Positions 45,276 to 53,011 of a DNA stretch of 64,000 nt are shown piece by piece. How positions within the stretch are numbered: position 1 is the first letter of the stretch; each line of letters starts with the position of its first letter. Origin of the DNA: SPJN01 sp965229935 (lineage in GTDB: Bacteria; Pseudomonadota; Alphaproteobacteria; SPJN01); NCBI GenBank assembly GCA_965229935.1, contig CBDDKB010000002.1, forward strand, positions 2,976,001 through 3,040,000, in the 5' to 3' direction. The notes under the pieces are model-generated. The model was not told the DNA's origin. It saw nothing but the letters and a program-made list of their open reading frames with translations, and did not search any database. A program made the position numbers and the translations under genes.

Positions 45276-45348
45276 CGGTTTTGCGATGTCGCCATTTTAT
45301 GGTCGATTGAAATCGGCGCAGCCTTTGGCAATGCTGCGACCGGACTAA
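44704..45348 (+). CDS. partner gene 2, chimeric and truncated
   Basis: 214 aa from the ATG at 44704, with AGGAAC before it. The first 190 residues match the copy at 46675; the stretch PEPGRRGFAMSPFYGRLK matches partner 1, with 55 identical bases (45259-45313 and 44318-44372). Right after this, at a shared GGCGCAGC, the frame runs into the leftover of a glycine-zipper tip in another phase and stops after LRPD, so the normal C-terminal block is missing. The gene is thus a recombination product; function doubtful. Confidence 0.6.
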   Translation: MQPTDKFRTVSRYGDLSPSDLDLIDRTLLKNPEVNHDENREIQDIIPEFDGQVTIFDDRVTWMWRVFVYSKILYGFEGQRGYLLIYDVGAKQTLQKTWFGPMVKTESRLLIVHMVDDLTDRTLTGGHQAVSIGGWVMDRPGPEHAHMEMGKDYKVGQPISFIEPSGDHSVRFDWLLGDRLEATIHPEPGRRGFAMSPFYGRLKSAQPLAMLRPD

Positions 45349-45455
45349 TCCCTCATCCTATTGTCAAAGGGATTGCTATTGTGGGTGGCGGTCTGATCGG
45401 CGCGGCCGCCGGCGCGTTGAGCTCGGATTTCATCTTCGACCAAGTTGAAAAATGA
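45312..45455 (+). pseudogene. orphan glycine-zipper tip 2 (remnant)
   Basis: An open frame with no start codon, in a different phase from partner gene 2, which encodes about 47 residues: GAAFGNAATGLIPH, then IAIVGGGLIGAAAGALSSD and FIFDQVEK stop. The spacing of Gly residues follows the end of the carrier tip (IALGAVGAEIGSRVGG). I read it as the last part of a former toxin C-terminus left behind after recombination. It lies in front of partner gene 3, giving the tip-partner order again. Confidence 0.6.
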
Positions 45456-45504
45456 TCTATAGTTTTGTCGATTAGAATAACGCGCTATAGGGGTGCAGCT
45501 TGAA

Positions 45505-46233
45505 ATGGCACAGTTTGAAGAAATCGATGATTTCAGATTTGTTGTCTATCGCGACTGCTATGATCAGCAGATTATCAAACGAGCGGATATGCCGACTATC
45601 CACGATAGGCCGAAGGATGAACCCCTTCGGTCGTCGCTGATTGTTGATAAGGACACTCGTCTCAAAGTTTATGCGGATACAGAAGGGTGGGAGTGGATTC
45701 GGGTATTTAGCAGCGTGCGCCAATATCAAGTTGGGGACAAATATTTATTTTTAAGTGTGGATTTTGAAAGTAATCCCTATGAAACGATGGATAGAAAAAT
45801 CCATCCTCTGCCATTTCCCTGGTTTGAGACAGTCTTTCAGGATTATAACTTCGTTCTCTATGATCAAAATTTTGGGCTGCTAGAACGATTTTATTTTCAG
45901 CGATCATATGATGCTGGATATTGGCATTGGAAATTGGGCGGGGCAGTACCTAAGTGGTGGGCAAGCTCATACGAATATGTTCGTCACATTCATGTTGATG
46001 GCGATCAACTGATCTTACCTCGCTCCAACAAGGCGCCATTAGCTGTTTCGATTCTGGACGAGCCTAAGGGTAAATGGGTTAGGGAATGGTCTCGGGAAAA
46101 AAGAAAAAAGAGATTCAGGCGCCTGAACTATTTACGGTTTTCTCGTGCGAGCACAAAGTGGTCTCAGTTTGGGCCAAGGACAGATGTCAGAATGCCTGAA
46201 GCTGACTATATAACGTTGATGTGTAAGCCATAA
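45505..46233 (+). CDS. partner gene 3 of tip module (putative immunity)
   Basis: 242 aa; I chose ATG 45505, with AGGGG at 45489-45493, over the GTG at 45493. Rich in Tyr, Trp and Phe, soluble, and clearly AT-rich. No family recognised. The end (VDGDQLILPRSN, SILDEPKGKW) faintly resembles the LGDEL...ILPEPGRRG part of the other partner genes, but relationship is unsure. It sits between two orphan tips, as expected for the partner of tip 2. Confidence 0.6.
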   Translation: MAQFEEIDDFRFVVYRDCYDQQIIKRADMPTIHDRPKDEPLRSSLIVDKDTRLKVYADTEGWEWIRVFSSVRQYQVGDKYLFLSVDFESNPYETMDRKIHPLPFPWFETVFQDYNFVLYDQNFGLLERFYFQRSYDAGYWHWKLGGAVPKWWASSYEYVRHIHVDGDQLILPRSNKAPLAVSILDEPKGKWVREWSREKRKKRFRRLNYLRFSRASTKWSQFGPRTDVRMPEADYITLMCKP

Positions 46234-46630
46234 GGCGATCCTGCTAATCTTCGAGGATGAAGGCCAATATCCCGCGCGCGCAGGAAATCGAAGATCACTA
46301 CCAGCAATTGGCAAAGGAACAGGGCATCACCCTCAAACCCTTCAGCCGCTCATTGATGAGGCGGAAGCGATAATTCCGACCCGATCATTTTACGAGATTG
46401 TCGACTCGGGTTTCGATTCAGACGTCATCATTGATGAGGGGGCATCCGCAGTCGGCGGCACAATCGGTGCCTCCATAGGGACGGTGCTTGGCGGTGTATG
46501 TGGTCCAGCCGCATTGGTATGTGCGATTGCGTTCAGTGGATTGGGCGGGGCTGTCGGGTCCTATGTCGGGGGAAAAACACGCGGTTGGGTTGAGGATTTG
46601 ACACCCGCGCTGACTGGTCAGGGCAGGTAA
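46232..46630 (+). pseudogene. orphan glycine-zipper tip 3, no start codon
   Basis: A frame of about 132 codons open from the stop of partner gene 3 to 46630, without ATG near its beginning. The second half closely follows the carrier tip: SGFDSDVIIDEGASAVGG, then CAIAFSGLGGAVGSYVGG against CSIALGAVGAEIGSRVGG in the carrier, and W-V-E-D against W-L-E-D. It ends TPALTGQGR. The lack of a start and the downstream partner are what orphan C-terminal modules of CDI or Rhs loci look like: silent cassettes that can be swapped into the carrier. A 37-codon ATG frame overlaps at 46257 and is probably spurious. Confidence 0.65.
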
Positions 46631-47250
46631 AGCCTGTATGATGTTTGGGATCAGTCAAAGGAACGATCCCGACAATGCAGCCAACCGACAAGTTTAGAAC
46701 TGTTTCGCGCTATGGTGATATTTCATCAGTAGATTTGAATCTGATTGAAAAACCTTTGAACCATTTTCCAGTATCAACCACCAAGAAAATCGCGAAATTC
46801 AAGAGATCATTCCCGAATTCGATACAAAGGTGACGATATTTGACAATCGGATTACATGGATTTGGAGCGTATTTACAGACTCTCATATTCTATACGGCTT
46901 TGAAGGTCAGCGTGGCTATTTGCTGGTTTATGATGTTGGGACCAAACAGACCCTGCAAAAGACGTGGTTCGGTCCGATGGTCAAAACTGAATCCCGTTTG
47001 TTGATTGTGCATTTGGTCGATGACTTGACGGACCGCACTCTGACAGGGGGCCGCCAAGCGGTCAGCATTGGGGGCTGGGTTATGGATCGTCCCGGTCCTG
47101 AACATGCCGATATGGAATTTGGCAAGGACTATAAGATCGACCAACCGATCAGCTTTATTGACCCATCTGGCGATCATTCTATCGTGTTTGACTGGATCCT
47201 GGGCGACAGGATCGAAGCAACCATTAATCCTGAACCGGGGCGGTTCGGCT
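46604..47250 (+). repeat. direct duplication, copy 2
   Basis: Second copy of the 44633-45275 block, beginning in the last codons of orphan tip 3 and covering most of partner gene 4. Long stretches are identical apart from single, mostly silent changes, for example the region encoding YGFEGQRGYLL and KTESRLLIVH. The end of identity is at the codons for EPGR. Confidence 0.75.
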
Positions 47251-47504
47251 ATACCATTCCACGTCGCACGGGTCGCTGGGCCTTTCAAGGGTCGTTCTGG
47301 TTCTGGCGCAGGCAATTGAAGTTGAGGCGTCTGTTCCTGAAACAGGATCGGTCGCGCCGCTTTTGGACATTCTTGTTCCACATTCCTTTCTGGCTGTTCA
47401 GGATGGATGGCATGACAACCAATTACAAAGGTCACCCGAAACTGTTGACCAAGGATCAGTTGCGCCGCCACGACGCCCTCGCTGAAAAATATGGCTGGGA
47501 TTAG
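46675..47504 (+). pseudogene. partner gene 4, frameshifted
   Basis: The ATG at 46675 starts the same protein as partner gene 2 (MQPTDKFRTVSRYGD), but near 46750, at a run of five A, the frame slips; the first frame stops at 46833, and the rest (NHQENREIQ ... to LAEKYGWD) continues in the phase that is open from about 46755 to 47504. The C-terminal block FHIPFWLFRMDGM is kept, as in partner 1 (KLPYWLTRRDGM). Translation could restart at GTG 46830, giving 224 aa, but most likely the gene is broken. Confidence 0.65.
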
Positions 47505-47597
47505 TGTGCTCACACATTAGCGTGCTCACATAAGTGTGATTGTCATTTGATCTGGGAATCCAGCAGGCTAGCATGTGGATAGATAAGAGGTGCCCCC

Positions 47598-48560
47598 ATG
47601 TTGATCAAAAACCCGCCCCGCTGGCTTATTCCCGAACGCGACGCAACGGATGAACATATCTATCTGAACCGGCGCGCTTTTATGAAGTCTGTTGGCGCGA
47701 TAGGGGCAGGGGCCGGCTTGTTGCAGGCAAGCCCCAGCTTGGGGGCAGAGGACCCGTCAGCGGGGCTCTATCCCGTTAAGCGGAACGAGGCGTTCACTCT
47801 TGATCGGCCCATAACGCCTGAAGAGGTGAACACCACCTATAATAATTTTTATGAGTTTGGCTCCCACAAGCGGATCTATAAACTGGCGCAGCATTTAAAA
47901 ATTCGCCCTTGGACAGTGAAAATTGACGGGCATGTCGAACAGGACATGACGCTCGATATTGATGATCTTTTGAAAAAGATGCCGCTGGAAGAACGGCTTT
48001 ACCGTCACCGCTGTGTTGAGGCATGGTCCATGACGGTTCCTTGGTCAGGCTTTCCGTTGCGCAAACTTGTTGAGCTTGCGGCGCCCACCCACCGGGCCAA
48101 ATATGTGAGGTTCCAAACCTTCAAAGACAGGCGGATGGCCCCTGGTCAAAAACAGCGTTGGTATCCCTGGCCTTATACTGAGGGGCTGACGATTGACGAA
48201 GCGATGAACGATCTTGCTTTTATGGTTACAGGTGCCTATGGGCGTCCCTTGCCTAAACAGATGGGCAGCCCGCTTCGGCTAGCGACGCCGTGGAAATATG
48301 GCTTTAAGTCCATCAAATCAATTGTGCGTATTACCTTTACAGATCGAAAGCCCGTGTCCTTTTGGGAGGATGTCCAGCCGTCAGAATATGGGTTTTGGGC
48401 CAATGTAAATCCTGAATATCGGCACCCCCGCTGGTCGCAAAGTACTGAGCAGGTTTTGGGCACATCAAAACGCGTCAAGACGCTGCTTTATAATGGCTAT
48501 GCCGAAGAAGTGGCGGCACTTTACAAAGATATGCCGCAGGAACGTAAACTGTTTTTCTAG
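47598..48560 (+). CDS. msrP: methionine-sulfoxide reductase catalytic subunit
   Basis: 320 aa molybdenum enzyme (formerly YedY). A Tat signal lies unusually deep, with NRRAFMKS at about residues 24-31, after a hydrophilic start. The molybdopterin ligand Cys is in HRCVEAWSM near 139. Later marks: VRFQTFKDRRMAPGQ, MGSPLRLATPWKYGFKSIK and NVNPEYRHPRWSQ. It repairs oxidised methionines in the periplasm. The heme membrane partner msrQ is not next to it. It needs the cofactor made by MoaDE at 31423. Confidence 0.95.
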   Translation: MLIKNPPRWLIPERDATDEHIYLNRRAFMKSVGAIGAGAGLLQASPSLGAEDPSAGLYPVKRNEAFTLDRPITPEEVNTTYNNFYEFGSHKRIYKLAQHLKIRPWTVKIDGHVEQDMTLDIDDLLKKMPLEERLYRHRCVEAWSMTVPWSGFPLRKLVELAAPTHRAKYVRFQTFKDRRMAPGQKQRWYPWPYTEGLTIDEAMNDLAFMVTGAYGRPLPKQMGSPLRLATPWKYGFKSIKSIVRITFTDRKPVSFWEDVQPSEYGFWANVNPEYRHPRWSQSTEQVLGTSKRVKTLLYNGYAEEVAALYKDMPQERKLFF

Positions 48561-48622
48561 GGCGACTTGCGCTTTTTTGAAAAGCGGTTACGGTCCATCC
48601 AACTTGTTGAATGGAGAATGAG

Positions 48623-49789
48623 ATGGGCCGGAAGATCGCTGTTGCTTTATTGGTTTTCGTGTTTATGGGGGCTGTTGGCCTGTTCGCTATGGAACGGTTT
48701 GCAGGTCAGATCCTATTCAAGCCCAAGCACAGTTTTGCCGAACAGCAAATCCCAACAGCGCCTGATTATGATGATCCGGCAAGTTGGGTGGCATTCCCAG
48801 ATCGTGACGATGCAGCAGACATCGTGCCCGACGGATTTTCAGTATCTGATGACGACGACCGACCTGCGGATGTTTTCTATATTTATCCGACGGTCCTTTT
48901 GGATAAATCGAGTTGGCTAGCAGATACCTCAGACCCTGTAACGAATATGATCGCGGAACAAATGCCTGTGAAAGGGCAGGCCACGGCCTTTAATGGGTGT
49001 TGCCGTGTTTACGCGCCGCGCTATCGTCAGGCGACTTTGTGGACCTTTATGGCGAATGAGCCTGATAATCATCAGGCTATGGACTTTGCCTATCAGGATA
49101 TCGCGCGGGCATTTGATCACTTTGTTGCAACTATCGGCCCGGATCGCCCAATTGTATTGGCCGGACATAGCCAAGGGACGCGCCATTTGGTGCGATTGGT
49201 TGCTGAAAAGATTAACGGAACAGCATTGGCTGACAGGATTGTGGTGGTTTACGCCATCGGCTCAGGCGTATTTACCGAGGTAACAACACGTGGCCTGTCA
49301 GACTTCCCGCTGTGTGACAGCCCATCCCAAACCAAGTGCTTGATAACATGGGATGCGGTTGACCAGGCAAAGGCGGGGGGCCGTGATATGGGAACGGGGC
49401 TTTATATGTGGCTTGATGGTGCCTATCAGCCCGCGAATGATCCCAGCCTTGCCTGCGTGAACCCGCTGACATGGCGTGCCGGTGGGGCAGGTGAAAAGGC
49501 CGATCATGCAGGCATGGTGCCGCTTGATAGTTCAGCCTTTGGTGGCGTGTTTATCGGTCGGCCTGCACCGCCTGTGGGGACGCAGGCCAAATTGGGTGCA
49601 TTGATCCCGCAGTCCTTGTCCGCCTCATGCGCAGCGCAGGGCTTGTTGGTTGATGTGTCTGGTATCGGCGATCATGGCAAGACGTCAATGCCGGGCGGCA
49701 GCCTGCATCTAAAAGACTATAGTCTTTTCTATAAGGATATTTTCGACAATGCGGTTGTGCGCGTAAATGCGTTTCTTGCGGCGCGCTGA
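48623..49789 (+). CDS. DUF3089 family serine hydrolase
   Basis: 388 aa from the ATG at 48623 with GGAGA ten bases before; an ATG at 48611 is possible. An N-terminal membrane segment (VALLVFVFMGAVGLFAME) suggests a periplasmic anchor or signal. The alpha/beta hydrolase part has ADVFYIYPTVL, CCRVYAPRYRQAT and the nucleophile elbow LAGHSQGTRH, features of DUF3089 proteins. Substrate unknown. It overlaps or abuts the HAD phosphatase gene. Confidence 0.82.
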   Translation: MGRKIAVALLVFVFMGAVGLFAMERFAGQILFKPKHSFAEQQIPTAPDYDDPASWVAFPDRDDAADIVPDGFSVSDDDDRPADVFYIYPTVLLDKSSWLADTSDPVTNMIAEQMPVKGQATAFNGCCRVYAPRYRQATLWTFMANEPDNHQAMDFAYQDIARAFDHFVATIGPDRPIVLAGHSQGTRHLVRLVAEKINGTALADRIVVVYAIGSGVFTEVTTRGLSDFPLCDSPSQTKCLITWDAVDQAKAGGRDMGTGLYMWLDGAYQPANDPSLACVNPLTWRAGGAGEKADHAGMVPLDSSAFGGVFIGRPAPPVGTQAKLGALIPQSLSASCAAQGLLVDVSGIGDHGKTSMPGGSLHLKDYSLFYKDIFDNAVVRVNAFLAAR

Positions 49790-49803
49790 TGGGAATTGAC
49801 AAA

Positions 49804-50463
49804 ATGACAGAGTTGCCCGCGCTGATTTTTGATTGCGATGGGGTGTTAGTCGATTCAGAGCCGATTTCAAATCGAGTTCTATGCGATCAAATCAACGCGC
49901 TTGGCCTGCGGATGAGCCTTGAGGAAGTCATGCATCGTTATATCGGCATGACGCTCGATGGCGTGTTTGAAGACCTTGAAAAGCGATTGGGGCAACCCTT
50001 GCCACCAAACTGGTCGGAGGAGCTTGACGAGGTTGCCGATGCGGTTTTCGAGGCTGAGTTGCAGCCTATCCCCGGCATAATTGAGGCGCTTCACCGATTA
50101 CGCGATATTGGTCACGATATGGCGATGGCATCCAATGGCAGGCGCATTAGGTTTGATGAATCCCTGCGCATTGTGGGGTTGCAGGACTGGTTTCAGGGGT
50201 TGCGCTTTTCAGGGACTGAGGTGCCGCGCCCCAAACCTGCACCTGATCTGTTTCTGACGGCCGCAGATGCCATGAGCCGCGCGCCATCCGATTGCATCGT
50301 GATTGAAGATAGTTTGACCGGGGTCCGCGCTGCCCGTCAGGCGGGCATGCAGGTGATTCATTACGCGCCAGAGGGGCCAAGGGCCCAAGCCATTGGTATG
50401 GGGGCCAGAACCATGCAATCAATGGCGCAGCTTCCCCATGTGATATTGGCAATCAATTCCTGA
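49804..50463 (+). CDS. HAD-superfamily phosphatase, beta-phosphoglucomutase-like
   Basis: 219 aa from ATG 49804; the ATG at 49789, overlapping the previous stop, is an alternative. Motif I FDCDGVLVDSE holds the nucleophile Asp; motif II ASNGR; motif III Lys in RPKPAPDLFL; motif IV VIEDSLTGVRAA. A helical cap lies at about 15-90. This is the subgroup IA3 that includes phosphoglycolate and sugar phosphatases; substrate not defined. Confidence 0.88.
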   Translation: MTELPALIFDCDGVLVDSEPISNRVLCDQINALGLRMSLEEVMHRYIGMTLDGVFEDLEKRLGQPLPPNWSEELDEVADAVFEAELQPIPGIIEALHRLRDIGHDMAMASNGRRIRFDESLRIVGLQDWFQGLRFSGTEVPRPKPAPDLFLTAADAMSRAPSDCIVIEDSLTGVRAARQAGMQVIHYAPEGPRAQAIGMGARTMQSMAQLPHVILAINS

Positions 50464-50503
50464 AAAAAGCAAAAAAATGCCAGGTTCCCGAAGGAACCTG
50501 GCA
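50464..50503 (-). terminator. perfect hairpin terminator, minus strand
   Basis: TGCCAGGTTCC at 50478-50488 pairs with GGAACCTGGCA at 50493-50503 over a CGAA tetraloop (TTCG on the minus strand). On the minus strand it is followed by seven T, GC and six more T. It ends either the trxB transcript or a small RNA. On the plus strand no T run follows, so it is a weaker stop for the HAD gene. Confidence 0.88.
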
Positions 50504-50837
50504 AGTTTAACAGGGAGGCTTCACGTCAAAAAATGACGCGAAACAATCAGATCCCACAAATGGGGGGCAAAAGAGGATCTGATATACACCAGCAAGCTGG
50601 CGATGATTCGGACCGCGTGGTGCGGTGCAACAAATCATGCTTTCTACTTACGGGTAACCGACCTCAAAATCAAGTTTATTGTGCGCCGCACAAAAAACAG
50701 TCATCTTATGGTAAATGACTTAAGTATTTGATTTATATAGATTTTTATATGACGACCGTAATGTTATATGAGCGGTATTGAAGATGCGACAAGGTGCGCA
50801 GGCTGAAACCGCCATCCCTTGTAGAAAAAATTACGCC
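50464..50837 (-). ncRNA. hairpin-rich intergenic region, candidate small RNA
   Basis: No protein gene is visible in 370 bases. On the minus strand it ends in a perfect terminator (50478-50503, T run after it). Upstream of this are more paired segments: CGTCA/TGACG at 50524-50538, ATCAGATCC/GGATCTGAT at 50546-50583, CCAGCAAGCTGG near 50589 and ACCGC/GCGGT near 50614. Above 50700 the DNA becomes very AT-rich, as promoters are. Alternatively it is only the long trxB 3' tail. I know no RNA family that fits. Confidence 0.35.
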
Positions 50838-51782
50838 TTACTCATTTTCAGCAAGAAATTTCTCTGCCTCAAGCGCTGCCATACAGCCCATTCCGGCCGC
50901 TGTCACGGCCTGACGGTAGATCTTGTCCGTAACATCCCCGGCTGCGAACACGCCGGGAATATCCGTTGCGGTCGAATCAGGCGCCTTAATGATATAGCCG
51001 CCATCATCCATGGCGATTTTGCCCTGAAACACTTCGGTCGAAGGGGCATGACCAATAGCAATGAAAATGCCGTCTGCTGGGATATCGCGGGTTTCGCCTG
51101 TTTGTGTGTGCTTGATGCGCCCGGCTGTAACACCAAGCGGATCTTCGTCGCCCAGGACTTCGACAAGCTCATGGTCCCAAATCACGTCGATCTTTTCGTG
51201 GGCCAGCAGACGTTCCTGCAATATTCGTTCAGCGCGGAATTCGTTGCGGCGATGGATGATCGTCACTTTGCTGGCGAAATTGGTTAGGAACAGGGCTTCT
51301 TCGACTGCTGTGTTGCCACCGCCTATCACCAGCACTTCTTTGTTGCGGTAGAAAAATCCGTCACAGGTTGCACAGGCTGATACGCCAAATCCCTGAAACT
51401 TCTCTTCGGTGGGCAATCCCAACCAACGGGCCTGCGCGCCTGTCGCAATGATAACGCTGTCAGCCTCATAATGGGCGCCAGAGTCGCCAATGGCTTTGTA
51501 AGGGCGGGAGGAAAAATCTATATCGGTGATAATATCTTGTTCGATCTGGGTGCCGACTGCGCGGGCCTGCCCTTCCATTTGTTCCATCAACCAGGGGCCT
51601 TGGATCGGGTCAGCAAAGCCAGGATAGTTCTCGACATCCGTTGTAATCGTCAACTGACCACCCGGCTGTAAACCGGCCACAAGGATCGGGTTGAGCATAG
51701 CGCGCGCCGCATAGACCGCGGCGGTGTATCCTGCCGGACCGGAACCGATGATAAGGACTTTGGTTTTATGTGTGGTGGCCAT
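50838..51782 (-). CDS. trxB: thioredoxin reductase
   Basis: 314 aa. FAD site IIGSGPAGYTAAVYAARA at the start, the redox-active CATC in SACATCDGFFYRN near residue 140, NADPH site VIGGGNTAVEEAL near 155 and the C-terminal GVFAAGDVTDKIYRQAVTAAG. It passes electrons from NADPH to thioredoxin. Length and motifs are standard. The gene stands alone. Confidence 0.95.
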   Translation of the reverse strand: MATTHKTKVLIIGSGPAGYTAAVYAARAMLNPILVAGLQPGGQLTITTDVENYPGFADPIQGPWLMEQMEGQARAVGTQIEQDIITDIDFSSRPYKAIGDSGAHYEADSVIIATGAQARWLGLPTEEKFQGFGVSACATCDGFFYRNKEVLVIGGGNTAVEEALFLTNFASKVTIIHRRNEFRAERILQERLLAHEKIDVIWDHELVEVLGDEDPLGVTAGRIKHTQTGETRDIPADGIFIAIGHAPSTEVFQGKIAMDDGGYIIKAPDSTATDIPGVFAAGDVTDKIYRQAVTAAGMGCMAALEAEKFLAENE

Positions 51783-51847
51783 GAGTTTCTCCGCTATTTC
51801 CGGCCTCTTACCTAAGGGGCAATGAGGTCAGATGCAATAAGGGGGTA

Positions 51848-52867
51848 TCACTTTATTGAAAGTAGGGGCTTGATTGCCTTGAGCGCATCTTCAGCAGGGT
51901 CAAGCGGGGGGTAGTCCCAGTGAACCAGCGGGCCAGACGGGGGCAGGGGGCGCGCAACCCCGTAAAGCAGCAACGCTTTATGAAATTGATCGAATTTGAG
52001 GGTGCTGCGCGGCGGCAACAGCCCTTTCAATCGGCGTTTCCGGGTGAGGTCACACACAAAGACGGGCTTGCCCGTTGCAGCAGCTTCGCTTGCCATATTC
52101 ACGGAATCTTCTGTGACGATCAGCATGTCTGCGTGGTTCAAAATATCGAAATAGGGATTTGCCCCGGTGCCATCCCAAAAGAAGCATTCAGGCACGTCGT
52201 TCAGGGCACGGCGGAGTATGGCCAACGCTTCAGGTCCCGTGCGGCGGGACGCGGTAACCATCAGGCTAAATCCATAGGCGGTGGAAAGGTTGCTTAGTCG
52301 TGCCGCGATTTGGGCCGCGCGAGATGGCGTCAGACTTAAATGTTTATTGTCGCCGCCAATCAAAACACCCAATCGCGGTTGCGGCAGGCCGTTTAGTTTA
52401 GCGGCATGGATGGTCGCAATTTCATTGTTCAATCGGGATTGCGTGACGCGATGGATGGACCCGATGGTCTTGATGACATTCGCCCCCTCGACCGGATCAT
52501 GATCAGGCGCAATCACCAGATCAAAGTGATTGGGGTTGATGCGTGGGTCTTGCAGATAGATCGTTTTCACACCCTGCCGCCTAAAGTGCAGCAGAAGGGG
52601 GATGATGCTGCGGCCACAGCCGATTATAATGGCGGGCAAAGGGGCGGCGAGCAGCTCCCTAGATTGCGGTGTCAGGCAAAGGGGCAAAAAGGCGGGAAGC
52701 GCCGTGGGCCAGGCCTTGCCGATCCCCTTGAATGACACGGTTTTGTGTTGCCATGTCGCGCAATAGACCGCCTCCAACCGCTCACACAGGCCGACAACCT
52801 GATTGACCATACCGATGCGATCATCAGAAAGGGCCCAGATTTGGGTCTGTTTGGTGGCGGGTATCAA
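51848..52867 (-). CDS. ELM1/GtrOC1-like (mitochondrial fission ELM1 family)
   Basis: 339 aa. Typical stretches are IWALSDDRIGMVNQVVGLCE at the start, YLQDPRINPNHFDLVIAPDHD, RLGVLIGGDNKHLSL and HADMLIVTEDSVNMASEAAATGKPVFV. The two-domain layout resembles a GT-B glycosyltransferase. Bacterial relatives (DUF1022) are often near lipopolysaccharide or cell-division genes; here the neighbours are trxB and an Lrp-type regulator. Biochemical function not established as far as I know. Confidence 0.85.
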   Translation of the reverse strand: MIPATKQTQIWALSDDRIGMVNQVVGLCERLEAVYCATWQHKTVSFKGIGKAWPTALPAFLPLCLTPQSRELLAAPLPAIIIGCGRSIIPLLLHFRRQGVKTIYLQDPRINPNHFDLVIAPDHDPVEGANVIKTIGSIHRVTQSRLNNEIATIHAAKLNGLPQPRLGVLIGGDNKHLSLTPSRAAQIAARLSNLSTAYGFSLMVTASRRTGPEALAILRRALNDVPECFFWDGTGANPYFDILNHADMLIVTEDSVNMASEAAATGKPVFVCDLTRKRRLKGLLPPRSTLKFDQFHKALLLYGVARPLPPSGPLVHWDYPPLDPAEDALKAIKPLLSIK

Positions 52868-53011
52868 TAGACCGATCCGTTCAATTTTCAGTAATTATAT
52901 TGCGCAAAGCAGGGGGTAACCTGTATAGAAATAACAGGATCACAGTCGCCGATTCCTGCCATATTGGCAAGCCCGGCGGTGTTTAGCAAATGGGTAAAAG
53001 TCAGGCAGGTC

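Noticed and set aside
46257..46370. Small 37-aa gene at the start of orphan tip 3
   Set aside because: It overlaps the longer frame of the orphan tip in another phase, has no ribosome site and no recognisable pattern.
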